Assembly (NCBI RefSeq): GCF_019239235.1
Contig: NZ_JAAZTS010000006.1
Span: 62,001 to 126,000 of the forward strand
Length of the DNA: 64,000 nucleotides
Direction: 5' to 3'
DNA from: Caecibacteroides pullorum
GTDB taxonomy: Bacteria > Bacteroidota > Bacteroidia > Bacteroidales > Bacteroidaceae
Shown here: in pieces, positions 7,467 to 17,507 of the stretch
Layout of the letters: every line of letters starts with the position of its first letter
How positions within the stretch are numbered: the stretch's first letter is position 1
Position numbers and translations under genes: made by a program
Notes under the pieces: model-generated
Database searches by the model: none
What the model was told of the DNA's origin: nothing
What the model saw: the letters and a program-made list of their open reading frames with translations, nothing else

Positions 7467-9848
7467 TTATTCACTCTTTATCACTTCAGCCGGATTCTCG
7501 TTCGCCGTCTTCCAGATGCGGTGACCGATGCTGGCAGCCACACAGACGGCAATGCCGGCAAAGATAAGCAGAAATGGTAGTACGCCGATTTCCACCTGAC
7601 GGTTATAATTCTCTATCCAGCGCTTCATCGCCCACCAGGCGGCGGGGAAAGCGATCAGCGAGGAAACGACCAACAGCAGGGCATATTCGCGGAAGAACAG
7701 GGCGAGGATGTCTCTCACCGTGGCACCGTTCACTTTGCGGATGGCAATCTCCTTGCGGCGCCGTTCGCAGGCCAGCGTCACCAGCGAGTAGATGCCGAAG
7801 ATGGAGATGAGGATGCACACCACCGACGAGAACCCGAGCAGCGATGACAGGGCGTCTTCCGACTTCAAGTAGTCGTTGTAGCGTTCTTCCTCGCTGAAGA
7901 GGAAGAGCTTGCGGTCGGGCAGTTCGGCACGCTGCATCTCCTCGATGCAACGGCGACATTCGTCCCACGTACCCGGACGGTATTTGAAGAGGACGAAGCA
8001 ACGGGCATGCATCCACTCCATCCGGTCAGTGTTGACAAATACCGTGTTGGGCAGTTCGGCGGTGGGCGACTTGTAGGCACAGTCCTTCAGCACGCCGATG
8101 ACGGTCATCGGCTCCACTTTGCGGTTGACGAAGAACAGCTGCTTGCCCACTGCCTCTTCGGGACTCCAACCCATGCGGCGGGCCGTACTCTCCATGATGT
8201 TCACCTGCCGGTACTCCGACTTGGCCGATACCCATTCACCGGCCAGCAGCTGCATGTCGTAGAAACGGAAGAACTCTTCACCGGCCAGCACTTCGTCGAA
8301 AGTCAAAGGTTGCTCCAGCCGGCCTTCCATGCCCGTGTATCCATCTATCTGGTACGACGAATAGGCCCCCTCGCCCAGCAGCGGCCAATAGGCCGGGCGT
8401 ACCACTTCCGTCACCATAAGCAAGGCCTTGATTTTCTCGGCCCATACGTTCATATCCACATCCGTCCAGATGCTCATGGCCGCCCGTCCGCGATAGTCCA
8501 GCCCTGTATCCACACTACGCAAATGGTGCAGCTGCATCTGCATGGCCACCGTACAGAAGATGAAGGCCAGGCAGACCGTCAGCTGAAGGACGACACTTCC
8601 CTTGCGCCAGACCGTGCCCGAGAGGGCGTTACCCGTGTGGATGTTTCCGTGCAACGACCGCTTCTGGAACAGCCACACCGACAGGACGACAACAGCCATC
8701 ATGACTGCCGAGACGCACGTAATGTAGAGCAGCGCCGAACGATAGACCGAGAAATCGGCGTCCTGAATGAGAGAATAGCGCAGGAAAGCCGGCATCAGCA
8801 ATTCCACCAGCACCATGCCCACTACCAGCGAGGCCAGCACGGTGAGCAGAAAGTCGGTGCAGAGCAGGGCCACCAGTGAACGCAGGCCTGCTCCGCAGAT
8901 TTGCCGCAAAGCCATTTCCCTGCGACGCGTACGGAAGCGGTCGGCGTAGATGGTCAGGTAATTGAGGAAGGCACAGACGATGATGAGCACACCCACGGCG
9001 GCAAACCAGGTGATGTAACGGAACTGCACCGTCTGATTGTTTTTGAGGATAAAGCCCTCCGTGGCACGAAGACCCGTCAGCGGTTCCAGATAGAAACGGG
9101 TCAGTCCTGTAGTTGCCCGGTACTTGCTTTTGGTCAGCTCTTCGGGGAAGTGGGCATTCATCTTCTCCAGCAGACGGGAGACATCCGTACCCGGCTTCAC
9201 CTTGACAAGCGTCCGGTAGGTGTAGTCGTCCCAGCCTGCCCGGCTGCTTCCGTTTCCCAGGAAGGCGTAGGGGAAATTGGTGTGTACTCCCCAGTCGCTC
9301 ACGACAGAGCCGATGGTGTATTCCTTGTTCCAGTTGGCGTCGGTCACAGTCTGGCCGATGACATCCGTTGTACCGAACAGCAGGCGTGCGGTTTTCTCAG
9401 TAATGGCGATACGGTTGCCTGCCGCACCGGCGGAGCGGAGGAAACTCTCGTCACCGTCCAGCGTCCGGATATCCAGCATACGCAGGGCGGTTGTGTCGGG
9501 CATGAGCATGGGAAGCTCCAGCATCCGGTTGTCTTTTACGACAAAAAGCATACTTGTTTCAAACAGACAATAGTCCTCAATCTCCGAATAGTGTTCTTTC
9601 AGGTAACGGCCCAGCGCTTGGGGCGTGTAGCTTGCGGAGGAGCCTCCGAAACTGTCATCGTTCACCCCGACCAGATACAGGCGGTCGGCATCGCGGTGAA
9701 AACTGTCATAAGTCATCTCGTAATGCACCCAGAAGGCTGAAAGGGCAAAGCAGGCCAGGCCCACAGCCAGTCCCAGGATGCTGACGACGCTCTGTGTGCG
9801 GTATTTCAGCAGGTTGCGCCAGGCGATTTTCAGGTAGTGTAGTATCAT
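7467..9848 (-). CDS. FtsX/MacB-type ABC transporter permease (793 aa)
   Basis: This is the third complete MILHYLK-type permease from the operon's promoter side. The first helix is at about 21-41. A first FtsX core near 280-385 has RRREMALRQICGAG, and a helix near 415-437 precedes the second periplasmic region. The C-terminal core has RRKEIAIRKVNGATVRDIL and the tail NPAEVIKSE. The first 17 residues are almost identical to the two genes downstream, and the last roughly 50 bp of coding DNA at the 5' end are shared by several of the paralogues. It overlaps nothing and sits 18 bp from each flanking permease. As a family, such permeases pair with one ATPase and a HlyD adaptor; whether these paralogues form heterodimers or separate pumps is not visible. 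Confidence 0.9.
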   Translation of the reverse strand: MILHYLKIAWRNLLKYRTQSVVSILGLAVGLACFALSAFWVHYEMTYDSFHRDADRLYLVGVNDDSFGGSSASYTPQALGRYLKEHYSEIEDYCLFETSMLFVVKDNRMLELPMLMPDTTALRMLDIRTLDGDESFLRSAGAAGNRIAITEKTARLLFGTTDVIGQTVTDANWNKEYTIGSVVSDWGVHTNFPYAFLGNGSSRAGWDDYTYRTLVKVKPGTDVSRLLEKMNAHFPEELTKSKYRATTGLTRFYLEPLTGLRATEGFILKNNQTVQFRYITWFAAVGVLIIVCAFLNYLTIYADRFRTRRREMALRQICGAGLRSLVALLCTDFLLTVLASLVVGMVLVELLMPAFLRYSLIQDADFSVYRSALLYITCVSAVMMAVVVLSVWLFQKRSLHGNIHTGNALSGTVWRKGSVVLQLTVCLAFIFCTVAMQMQLHHLRSVDTGLDYRGRAAMSIWTDVDMNVWAEKIKALLMVTEVVRPAYWPLLGEGAYSSYQIDGYTGMEGRLEQPLTFDEVLAGEEFFRFYDMQLLAGEWVSAKSEYRQVNIMESTARRMGWSPEEAVGKQLFFVNRKVEPMTVIGVLKDCAYKSPTAELPNTVFVNTDRMEWMHARCFVLFKYRPGTWDECRRCIEEMQRAELPDRKLFLFSEEERYNDYLKSEDALSSLLGFSSVVCILISIFGIYSLVTLACERRRKEIAIRKVNGATVRDILALFFREYALLLVVSSLIAFPAAWWAMKRWIENYNRQVEIGVLPFLLIFAGIAVCVAASIGHRIWKTANENPAEVIKSE

Positions 9849-9866
9849 ATCTTTGTTTTTTAATTA

Positions 9867-12140
9867 TCATTCTCTCTTTATCACCTCCGCCGGATTGAGT
9901 CTCATGACTTGCCAAATCTTCATACCTAAGGTAACGACTACCAGACTGCCTACCGAAATGAACATCAGCAAGGGCCATTCCCAACGATAAATGCAGTCCA
10001 GGGTATAACGGCCCAGCACCGTTTTCATGGAGAGGAAAAGCAGCGGATAGACCAGCAGGAAAGTGAAGGCAAACAGCAGGATGTAAACCTTGCCGAACAT
10101 CCAGGCAATGTTTCTCGGAGTGGCTCCGTTGATTTTGCGGATGGCCACTTCCTTCAGGCGGGCTACCGTGTCCATGGAGATGGCGGAGAAAATACTGAGT
10201 ACCACTAACAGCAGGCTGACAACTGCCAGTACCGACATGGCCACGCGCATGGTCTTGATGATATTCAGACCTTCGTCGGACTCATCCAACATCATCAGGT
10301 CAATCGGCAGGGTGGACGGTACAAATTCGCGGCACAGGTCGTCCAGCCGCTTCAGGAAGGCAGGCAGGTCGGTCGCTTCGGTTACCTTTATATAATAGAG
10401 TTGTGCATCGGTACTGGGCATAAAAACAGAACCCGTGTATTTGGGGTCTTCCACCTCGTTGAACAATGCCTTGTAAATGCCTGCTATCCGATAATCCTTG
10501 TTATCCAGGCGGACAGTTCCCGCATTGCCGTCGGCATCCAGCAGCCGCTTGAAGGCTTCGCTTACATAAACCTCGCCTGAAGCATCATCGGGGACTACCT
10601 TCCCTTGCATCGGTATATGGAAGAAACGGAAGTAACGGGGACTGCCGCTGGACATGACGATACGGGCTATGCTCTTGTCCTTACGTTCGTATTCGGTGTA
10701 AACGTGGAAATTGATTGGGTTGGAAATGCAATAACTGATGATGTCTTCCACTTCGGGCATCTTGCGTACCTCTGTCAGAATGGGTTGTATGTTGTTTTCC
10801 AGGTATTGGGTCTTCAGGGGAAGCACCACAATCCGTTCCTGTTCTCCTTCGGACAAAGGATTGTACATCTTGTCGAACAGCAATTCGTTCGATGCGAGCC
10901 AGGTCAGTGCGACACCACCCGCAAAGAACATGGAGATGACCAGTTGCAGACCAATCATCGCATTGCGGAACGTGTGCCTCTTGCGGCTCTGCTGGAGGAA
11001 GGCATACAGGGATACCTGACGCAGCTTACGCAGCGGGAAGCTGACAATGAGCAGGCAGACCGCCACGACGACCAGGTAAACCTTCAGTTGGGTCAGATAG
11101 ACATCCTGCAAACGGATATCGGGAACTTCGTCCATGGGCAGAAGGCTGTATGCCAGACCGAATGTCCATTCCGTCAGCAGGAACGAAAGAAGCAGGGCAG
11201 CCGTCATCATCAGGATGACTTCCGACGCAAGCAGGCCATACAGGCCTTTGGTATCGGAACCCAGACACTTGCGCAAGGCCAGTTCGCGCTGGCGGTTGAA
11301 GAACATTTGGATGGTGAACTTCAGGAAGTTGATCAGTCCAGACACCAGAATGAGGGAGACGACCAGCAGAAACAACAGCTTGGCAAGCAAGGTCTGCCTG
11401 TGCTGGCTGCTCTCCGACTCGACTTGAAACTTTATCGGTTTGCCTTGCGAATCGGGCCAGGCAATCTTTTCCATCAAGGCTCGGAAGCTGTTCAGGTCCA
11501 TATTTTCGGGCCGGTAGCAACTGGCGTACAGGATATGGTTGTCTGACGGCTTTGTTACAGGAAAGTAACAGTCGGGAACCGTATTCGGATCTTTCCCCGT
11601 GGCCACACCTGCTACCTTGAACAATTGGCCCGACTGGTCGTTGACGACGCGCAAGGTCATGCCTGTCGGATCGGTGTTACCAAAAGCTTTCCGGGCAAAG
11701 GCTTCGGACAGCACGACGTCCGTAGGTCCGAATTCATTCGTTGCCCCCGTTATCGAAATGCCGTTGTAGGTATAGTAATAGGCATCGGCATTGCGATAAC
11801 GGACCAGGAAAGGACGCTCCCGCCCTTCCGGGTCGAAGAATACCACTTCCCGGGTATGCAATCCTTTGGAATAGGCTGTCACAGCCTCTACACCCGCATG
11901 CCGGAGTTCTTCCTCCATACGGGTAATCTGGTTGATGGAAAACGCCCAGTTGTTTGCCAACGAAAGATTCAACCGGCGGTCGTAGTGGGGACGGTGGTCG
12001 GTGGGGGCTACCGTCTCCACAAACTGATAGGTATAGCTGAAGCATACAATGCCGGCAGCCAGGCAGAGAGCCGATATCAGGCTCTGCATCTTGTATTTCA
12101 TCAGGCTGCGGGCAGCCACTTTCAGGTAATGTAGTATCAT
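9867..12140 (-). CDS. FtsX/MacB-type ABC transporter permease (757 aa)
   Basis: I start it at 12140 so that it begins MILHYLK like its paralogues; an in-frame ATG four codons upstream (12152) is possible. The first helix is at about 22-42. A first FtsX core near 260-385 carries RQRELALRKCLGSD, and a helix near 400-420 precedes the second periplasmic region. The C-terminal core has LKEVAIRKINGATPRNI and the tail NPAEVIKRE. Its start region reads KVAARSLMKYKMQS, more diverged than the KIAWRNLLKYR of the three genes downstream. It lies 18 bp upstream of the next permease and about 30 bp downstream of the one at 12170-14566. Role by family: inner-membrane component of an ABC-type tripartite exporter. 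Confidence 0.9.
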   Translation of the reverse strand: MILHYLKVAARSLMKYKMQSLISALCLAAGIVCFSYTYQFVETVAPTDHRPHYDRRLNLSLANNWAFSINQITRMEEELRHAGVEAVTAYSKGLHTREVVFFDPEGRERPFLVRYRNADAYYYTYNGISITGATNEFGPTDVVLSEAFARKAFGNTDPTGMTLRVVNDQSGQLFKVAGVATGKDPNTVPDCYFPVTKPSDNHILYASCYRPENMDLNSFRALMEKIAWPDSQGKPIKFQVESESSQHRQTLLAKLLFLLVVSLILVSGLINFLKFTIQMFFNRQRELALRKCLGSDTKGLYGLLASEVILMMTAALLLSFLLTEWTFGLAYSLLPMDEVPDIRLQDVYLTQLKVYLVVVAVCLLIVSFPLRKLRQVSLYAFLQQSRKRHTFRNAMIGLQLVISMFFAGGVALTWLASNELLFDKMYNPLSEGEQERIVVLPLKTQYLENNIQPILTEVRKMPEVEDIISYCISNPINFHVYTEYERKDKSIARIVMSSGSPRYFRFFHIPMQGKVVPDDASGEVYVSEAFKRLLDADGNAGTVRLDNKDYRIAGIYKALFNEVEDPKYTGSVFMPSTDAQLYYIKVTEATDLPAFLKRLDDLCREFVPSTLPIDLMMLDESDEGLNIIKTMRVAMSVLAVVSLLLVVLSIFSAISMDTVARLKEVAIRKINGATPRNIAWMFGKVYILLFAFTFLLVYPLLFLSMKTVLGRYTLDCIYRWEWPLLMFISVGSLVVVTLGMKIWQVMRLNPAEVIKRE

Positions 12141-12169
12141 TCTTTGTATCATTATTTATTCTGTGTTTA

Positions 12170-14566
12170 TCATTCTCTCTTTATCACCTCCGCCGGATTC
12201 TGTCGCGCCGTACGCAGGATGCGGAAGATAACCGTCAGCGCCGTAACAGCTGCCACCAGAACAAATACGCTGGCCCAATAGAAGAAACCGCAGTCGAAAA
12301 ACACGATGTACATCCGCTTCCATTGCTGCAGTGCGAATCCGACCAGCGGGAAGGCCAGCAGGGCACTGACGGCCAGCAGCACGATGTACAGGCGGGCGAA
12401 GAGCAGCATGATCTGCGGCACTCCCGCTCCGTTCACCTTGCGGATGGCTACCTCCTTCTGCCGGCGTTCGGTGTCGAGCGTGATACTCGAATAGACGCCC
12501 AGCAGCGTGATGAGGATGCTGACCACGGCAAAGAACAGCACGATGTTCTTCATCGTGTATTCCAGCGGCTGACGGTCGTGGATGTCGTCGAGCAGCGTGC
12601 CTACCCGCACAGGCACGCTTTCGGGCAAAGCCTCACGGAGCAGTTGCTCCACCCGCGCCTGGACTTCCTGTACCTGGCCACTGTGGCACTTCAGATAGCA
12701 GTGACCGATGTAGTCGGACGGATTGTAAGGGAGGAAGACGTAACCGATGCTCTTCGAATAGGTGTCGGTCTGGAAAGGCGCACAGATGCCGCATACGCTA
12801 TAGTCGCGTTGCGAGTCGTAAAGAGGCATCCCCAGTATGTCTTTCTCCATCCGTTGCTGCCAGGTACGGTCGGCCACGATGTCGGCTTCCGTCTTCGGAG
12901 CGCGTCCCTGCTCCAGCGGGATATTCATGAAGGAGAAGAAATTGGCGGGGACACGCATCACCTCAACTTCTATCCATGAGTTGTCGTTGCCTTTCTCGGT
13001 CATCATCAGGTTGCCCGACGAACCTCCCAGATAACTGACGTCTGCCAGCAGGGCATCTTTCACTGCAGCCAGGCTCTTGAAGCGGCCGACCAGGCTCTGC
13101 TTTTCCGCATTGTTCAGGCAGGAGTAATCCAGCGGGATGCTGAGGATGGAAGCCTTCTCCTGCATGGAGAGGGTGTGCAGCAGGGTGCCGCTTGTCTTCT
13201 CGGACTGCAGGTAGAGGGCTGCTGACAGCGCGACAAACAGCCAGCAGAGAAAGAACTGTACCCCCAGCATGAAGTTGCGCCCCCGATGGCTCTGCCGTCT
13301 GCGCCGTCCGCCGCCAAGTCCGTCCTGCACCGATATGCGGCGGATGCGCAGCGTGGCCACCAGGCAGATACCTGCGCAAAGCAGTACCAGCAACCCGATG
13401 TATTGGACGGCATGACGCATGAGCAGCGACTTGCTGAACGTCATCGACATGAATTCGACGGAATAGTCCAGCCGTCCGTCGGTCACTTCGATGCCCCAAA
13501 GCATCAGCAGCGAGGCTGCCAGTACCACCAGCAAGGATTGTACGAAGAGCAGGGTAAAGAGCTGCCCGCCGCTGCATCCGTTCACCTTCATCACGCTGAA
13601 CTCTTTCGTGCGGTTGAAGTAGGAACCGATCAGGAAATGGAAGAAGTTGAGCAGACCCACCAGCAGGATGAGCAGTCCCATGGTGCCTGTAATCCAGCTG
13701 GTGACGGACAGTTGCCTGTGCTCGTAGGGAAAGCGGCCGATGGGAAATACTTGTGCTTCATAGTCCCTGTCGTACAGCCGCCAGCGGTAGTCGCGCTGCA
13801 TGAACTGCTCTTCCAACTGACGGATGTCGGCATCGGGTGCCAGCAGGGCAAATGTGTTGCCTCCCGTCATCTCGTGGCGTCTGTTGCTTTGCAGCAGGCC
13901 TTCGCTGTCGTTCAGCACCAGCATGTCCATCGTCTCCATGAAGTGGAGGGAATTGTTGAGCGGCGTGTCGTCCATGACGGCCTGCACGGTATAGGTGATG
14001 CCTCCGTCGCGGGGAGTGGTCGACGGCGAAGTGGGCAGCCGGCGGGTCATGACACACGTCTTTCCGATGGCTTCGGCCTCGCTGCCGAAGATGCGGACAG
14101 CTGTCGAACGGCTCATCACCAGCGCGTTGGGCGTATGGCTGGCCGTCTGCCAGCTTCCGGCCACGATGCGGGGCGTGAAGATGCGGGCATAGAGGCTGTC
14201 CGTCTCCATCCGCTTCAGCTCGTAGGGCAAGGTCTTGCCTGGCCTTACCTCGATGTCGAAGGGCATTTGGCGGGGATAGGTGACAAACGAAAGGGCCTCT
14301 ACCCCCTTTGCCCAGCCGTGCATGTCCTCGCAGAGCGGTGCGGGTGTGCCGGAGAAATAATGGTTCTGTTCGCTATCATACAAACTAACCAGTACAATCC
14401 GCTTGTAATTGTCGAAACAATGGTTGGTAGACTGTATGAAACGGCTGCAATACAGGCAGACGCAGAAGCTGAACAGGCCCACGGCCAGTCCGATGATGGA
14501 AATGATATTCTGCGTTCTGTATTTCAGCAGGTTTCTGATGGCAAGTGTAAGGTAATGTAGTATCAT
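12170..14566 (-). CDS. FtsX/MacB-type ABC transporter permease (798 aa)
   Basis: This is the promoter-proximal permease of the operon, starting MILHYLTLAIRNLLKYRTQN. The first helix is at about 21-41. A periplasmic MacB_PCD region is followed by a first FtsX core near 290-405 with TKEFSVMKVNGCS. An Arg-rich cytoplasmic stretch follows (GGGRRRRQSHRGRN, near 425), then a helix and a second periplasmic region. The C-terminal core has RQKEVAIRKVNGAGVPQI and the tail NPAEVIKRE. It is separated from the adaptor gene by 71 bp, in which I see neither an ATPase gene nor a remnant of one; in many MacB-type operons the ATPase gene lies near the adaptor. G+C content is high: the 60-base line from 13321 is 65% by hand count. 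Confidence 0.9.
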   Translation of the reverse strand: MILHYLTLAIRNLLKYRTQNIISIIGLAVGLFSFCVCLYCSRFIQSTNHCFDNYKRIVLVSLYDSEQNHYFSGTPAPLCEDMHGWAKGVEALSFVTYPRQMPFDIEVRPGKTLPYELKRMETDSLYARIFTPRIVAGSWQTASHTPNALVMSRSTAVRIFGSEAEAIGKTCVMTRRLPTSPSTTPRDGGITYTVQAVMDDTPLNNSLHFMETMDMLVLNDSEGLLQSNRRHEMTGGNTFALLAPDADIRQLEEQFMQRDYRWRLYDRDYEAQVFPIGRFPYEHRQLSVTSWITGTMGLLILLVGLLNFFHFLIGSYFNRTKEFSVMKVNGCSGGQLFTLLFVQSLLVVLAASLLMLWGIEVTDGRLDYSVEFMSMTFSKSLLMRHAVQYIGLLVLLCAGICLVATLRIRRISVQDGLGGGRRRRQSHRGRNFMLGVQFFLCWLFVALSAALYLQSEKTSGTLLHTLSMQEKASILSIPLDYSCLNNAEKQSLVGRFKSLAAVKDALLADVSYLGGSSGNLMMTEKGNDNSWIEVEVMRVPANFFSFMNIPLEQGRAPKTEADIVADRTWQQRMEKDILGMPLYDSQRDYSVCGICAPFQTDTYSKSIGYVFLPYNPSDYIGHCYLKCHSGQVQEVQARVEQLLREALPESVPVRVGTLLDDIHDRQPLEYTMKNIVLFFAVVSILITLLGVYSSITLDTERRQKEVAIRKVNGAGVPQIMLLFARLYIVLLAVSALLAFPLVGFALQQWKRMYIVFFDCGFFYWASVFVLVAAVTALTVIFRILRTARQNPAEVIKRE

Positions 14567-14637
14567 ATTCTATTCTGCAATATTCTTCTTATAGTCCTTT
14601 TTCTGAAAAGTGTCAAAATCGAAAAGGTATGTCCCGT

Positions 14638-15885
14638 TTACAACACCAGCTCCTCGGCATCGCCAAAGTTATCGTATCCGGTTGTAATTACCCAGTCGCC
14701 AGGCTGGAGGCCGTCGGTAACTTCGTACTGTTGTGGGTTCTGTCGGCCGATGGTGAGAGGCACGCGCACGGCACGCGTCTTGTCCTTGTTCAGCTTGTAG
14801 ATCCACTGCCCACCCGTAGCCTGGTAGAAATTGCCGCGGGGAATGACGAGGGCATCTTCGGGCTGCCCCAGTTCGATCTGTACGCGGAAGCTCTTGCCCA
14901 CGCGGACGTTGTCGGGCATGTCGGCAGTGAAAACGAGGTCGACGTCGAACATGCGGTCCTTCACTTCGGGCACCACTTTGGTGATCTTCAGCGGATAGCG
15001 CTTTCCCTGATAAAGGATGGTGGCGGGCAGGCCGGTGGTGATACGGTCGATGTAGTATTCGCTGAGCGAGGTATGTACCTTGAACTGGTCGAGTACCTTG
15101 ATTTCGCCGATGCTTTCGCCGGACTGTACCTGCTGGCCAGGCGTCACGCTGACGAAGCTGAGCTGCCCGCTGATGGGGGCGCATACTACCAGGTCGTTCA
15201 GGCGTTGACGCGAACGTTCGTACTTCTTCTGTTCACGGTCGCGGTCGTTCAGCAGCAGGTCGCGGCGGATGATGGAGACAGCCGAATCGTGGCGCAGGCT
15301 CTGGCGTTGCAGGCGGGCTGTCTTTTCCTTGTAGCGGTACTCGTCTTCGGAGACTTGGAGCTGAGCCTTGCTCTTGATACCCATGCGAAACTCTTCTTTC
15401 TCCAGTTCAAAACTCTTGCGCAGCTTCTCCAGTTCGTAGTCAGTTTGCAGGGCTTGCTGCTGTAGGGTGAGGCTTTGTTGTTCCATTTCGATTTCCTTTT
15501 CGCGGTAGGTGATGAGCTGTTTCTCCCACTCGTCGCGCTGGTCTTCGATGGTGCGCAGCAGGTCGAGATTCTCCAGCACGAGGATGGTATCGCCTTTCTT
15601 CATCATGTTGCCTTCTTCGCCCACAATGCGGCTCACACTACCTGCCTCACGGGCGTTGACCTTGATGGTGAGGATGGGCTGCACGAGTCCTTCGACGTCG
15701 ACATATTCCATGAATTTGTCGTTCTTCACTTCAGCCATTTGCAGGCTCTCGGGATCGATACGCAGCTTGCGCGGTCCGGCCGAGAGAATGATGACATAAA
15801 TCAGGAAGGTGGCAAATACCACTCCGCCTGCCAGATAGTAACGGTAACGGATGTACCAGGGTTTCTTTTCGAGTTTGATATCCAT
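14638..15885 (-). CDS. HlyD/MacA-type periplasmic adaptor (membrane fusion protein)
   Basis: This 415-residue protein has one membrane anchor at about 15-35. The first lipoyl half is at about 73-108 (AGSVSRIVGEEGNMMKKGD). A long charged helical hairpin follows (about 108-232). The second lipoyl half is near 233-268 (CAPISGQLSFVSVTPG), then the beta-barrel and membrane-proximal domains. The length and domain order are typical of MacA/HlyD adaptors that bridge an inner-membrane pump to TolC. It lies between the TolC-like gene (54 bp upstream) and the first permease (71 bp downstream) on the same strand. This supports one tripartite export system driven from the sigma-54 promoter at 17441-17455. 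The transported molecule is unknown. Confidence 0.92.
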   Translation of the reverse strand: MDIKLEKKPWYIRYRYYLAGGVVFATFLIYVIILSAGPRKLRIDPESLQMAEVKNDKFMEYVDVEGLVQPILTIKVNAREAGSVSRIVGEEGNMMKKGDTILVLENLDLLRTIEDQRDEWEKQLITYREKEIEMEQQSLTLQQQALQTDYELEKLRKSFELEKEEFRMGIKSKAQLQVSEDEYRYKEKTARLQRQSLRHDSAVSIIRRDLLLNDRDREQKKYERSRQRLNDLVVCAPISGQLSFVSVTPGQQVQSGESIGEIKVLDQFKVHTSLSEYYIDRITTGLPATILYQGKRYPLKITKVVPEVKDRMFDVDLVFTADMPDNVRVGKSFRVQIELGQPEDALVIPRGNFYQATGGQWIYKLNKDKTRAVRVPLTIGRQNPQQYEVTDGLQPGDWVITTGYDNFGDAEELVL

Positions 15886-15939
15886 TTTATTAATTGATAA
15901 TTGAAAATTGATAATGGGATAGTATTTTGTAGTGAGAAT

Positions 15940-17412
15940 TTATTTGATAAGTCGTTCCAGATCTTCCTCCAACGGTTGGTCCTGCCCAAAGTCGTAGAGC
16001 GTAAGGCTGCGCAGGGTGTAGTACAGGCTCCAATAGTCGTAGAGGGCTGTCACATAATTGCGGCGGGCAGAATCTTTTTCGGTAATGGAAGCATTGAGGT
16101 CGAGGATGGTAGACTGTCCCAGCAGGTAGAGGCGGCGGGCTACGTCGGCACGGCGCTGTGCGGTAGCGTCTGTACGGGCGGCAATGTGTACGCGTTGGGC
16201 TTGCAGATTGAATTGCTTCACCAGTTTGCGGATGTTCAGGTCGAAATCAGTCTTGTCCTGTTCCACTTGTGTATGTACCAGGTCGCGGTTGCTCTTGGCT
16301 ACGCGTACTTGGCCCTTGCCACGCCCCCAGTCGAGGATAGGCAGCGAGATGCCGAGGCTGACGTATTGCTGATCCATGGGGTTGCGCCAGGCGTTTTTCC
16401 AGCGGTCGGCTGTCTGCGTCAGGCCGAATCGCAGGTAGATGTCGGCTTTTAGGCCGGCGTTGGCACGAGCCTGGGACACGGTGCTTTCACTTTCCAACTT
16501 GCGGCGCTGCATGTTCTCGATGTCGGGGCTGTTCTGGGCGGCCAGCAGCAGCGCCTCGTTGAGGTCGATTTGAAGATCGGGCACAAAGTCCTCAATTCGG
16601 ACCTTCAGTTCCACGTCCTGCTGGATGCCCAGGTACGAACGGAGTTCCTGCATGGCGTTGTCCACTTCGATGCGGGCGTTCATGCGGTTGGTCTCCTCAG
16701 TGAGCTTGTTGATTTCGAGTTGCAGCATCTCGTTCTCGCTGATGGTGCCGATGTCGTAGCGGCCGCGTGCATACATATACAGTGTGTCGGCATTGGCGTA
16801 GTTGGTGCTGGCTATCTCGTAGTTGCTCTGTGCCGTAGCCAGGGCGAAGAACTTCTGTGTGGCAGCAGCCGCCACCAGTTCTAGCGTTTCGACGTAACGT
16901 TTGCGCGCCTCGCGATAGCGCACGGGTTCGATGCGGCGGTCCCACTTCAGCGAGTTGTAGCCGAAGAGTGACTGACGATAGCCGATGTTGACGGGTGATG
17001 TCTGGTAAGAGTGACTATCGTCGCTGAAGAGGTCGATGCGTTGGGCCGAGGTCTCCACGAAGAAGGTACCGCCTGTCCAGGGTACATTTTGCGTCAGGCT
17101 CAGGGTCAGGTCACTGGCGAGCAGATTCTGTTCCACAAACTTCACACTGCCGTCGCCCATTGTCACCTTGTTGATGGCGCGATCCAGGTAGGGGTTGGAC
17201 GTCAGCGTCAGGTTGGGCAGGTAGTTGGCTCGGTAGTAGCGATAGTTCCAGTAGGAGGAACGGAAGCTGTGGCGGGCACTCTGTGCATCGGGCGACTTTT
17301 CCTGCGCATGGTGGATAGTCTGTTGCAGGGTCAGTTCCAGGGCCTCCTGGGCGTGGAGGACTGTCCCCATGCCGCAAGTGGCCGCTATCAGTAAAAGGAT
17401 ACGTTTGAACAT
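15940..17412 (-). CDS. TolC-type outer-membrane efflux protein
   Basis: The 490-residue product has a signal peptide (about 1-21, cleaved after VLHA). Two outer-membrane efflux repeats of mostly long alpha-helices follow, the usual TolC/OprM organisation and length. It would form a trimeric outer-membrane channel and periplasmic tunnel. No lipobox cysteine is seen near the predicted cleavage site, so it is likely not a lipoprotein. It is the first gene of the minus-strand export operon. Its start lies about 30 bp from a near-perfect sigma-54 promoter at 17441-17455, which gives an untranslated leader of only about 15-20 nt. Confidence 0.92.
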   Translation of the reverse strand: MFKRILLLIAATCGMGTVLHAQEALELTLQQTIHHAQEKSPDAQSARHSFRSSYWNYRYYRANYLPNLTLTSNPYLDRAINKVTMGDGSVKFVEQNLLASDLTLSLTQNVPWTGGTFFVETSAQRIDLFSDDSHSYQTSPVNIGYRQSLFGYNSLKWDRRIEPVRYREARKRYVETLELVAAAATQKFFALATAQSNYEIASTNYANADTLYMYARGRYDIGTISENEMLQLEINKLTEETNRMNARIEVDNAMQELRSYLGIQQDVELKVRIEDFVPDLQIDLNEALLLAAQNSPDIENMQRRKLESESTVSQARANAGLKADIYLRFGLTQTADRWKNAWRNPMDQQYVSLGISLPILDWGRGKGQVRVAKSNRDLVHTQVEQDKTDFDLNIRKLVKQFNLQAQRVHIAARTDATAQRRADVARRLYLLGQSTILDLNASITEKDSARRNYVTALYDYWSLYYTLRSLTLYDFGQDQPLEEDLERLIK

Positions 17413-17440
17413 AGTTTTTCCATTATTTTATAAATAGATA

Positions 17441-17455
17441 TCAAAATCCGTGCCA
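17441..17455 (-). promoter_or_regulatory. Sigma-54 (-24/-12) promoter of the export operon
   Basis: Read on the minus strand from 17455 the sequence is TGGCACG-GATT-TTGA. The -24 element matches TGGCACG exactly, the spacer is 4 nt, and the -12 element TTGA differs from TTGC at one base. It faces the tolC-like gene starting at 17412 and lies in the same intergenic region as the gene for a sigma-54-dependent activator. Confidence 0.8.
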
Positions 17456-17507
17456 AATGGTTAACTGACTGTTGACCAGTAATTAAGCGAAATATTCTGT
17501 GGGGGCT

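Noticed and set aside
13286-14560. 424-codon plus-strand frame over the permease at 12170-14566
   Set aside because: It is a composition-driven antisense frame; the permease has clear helices and FtsX motifs in the other frame.
14567-14637. Remnant of an ABC ATPase gene between adaptor and first permease
   Set aside because: The gap is 71 bp and contains no Walker A, signature or Walker B coding pattern in any frame.
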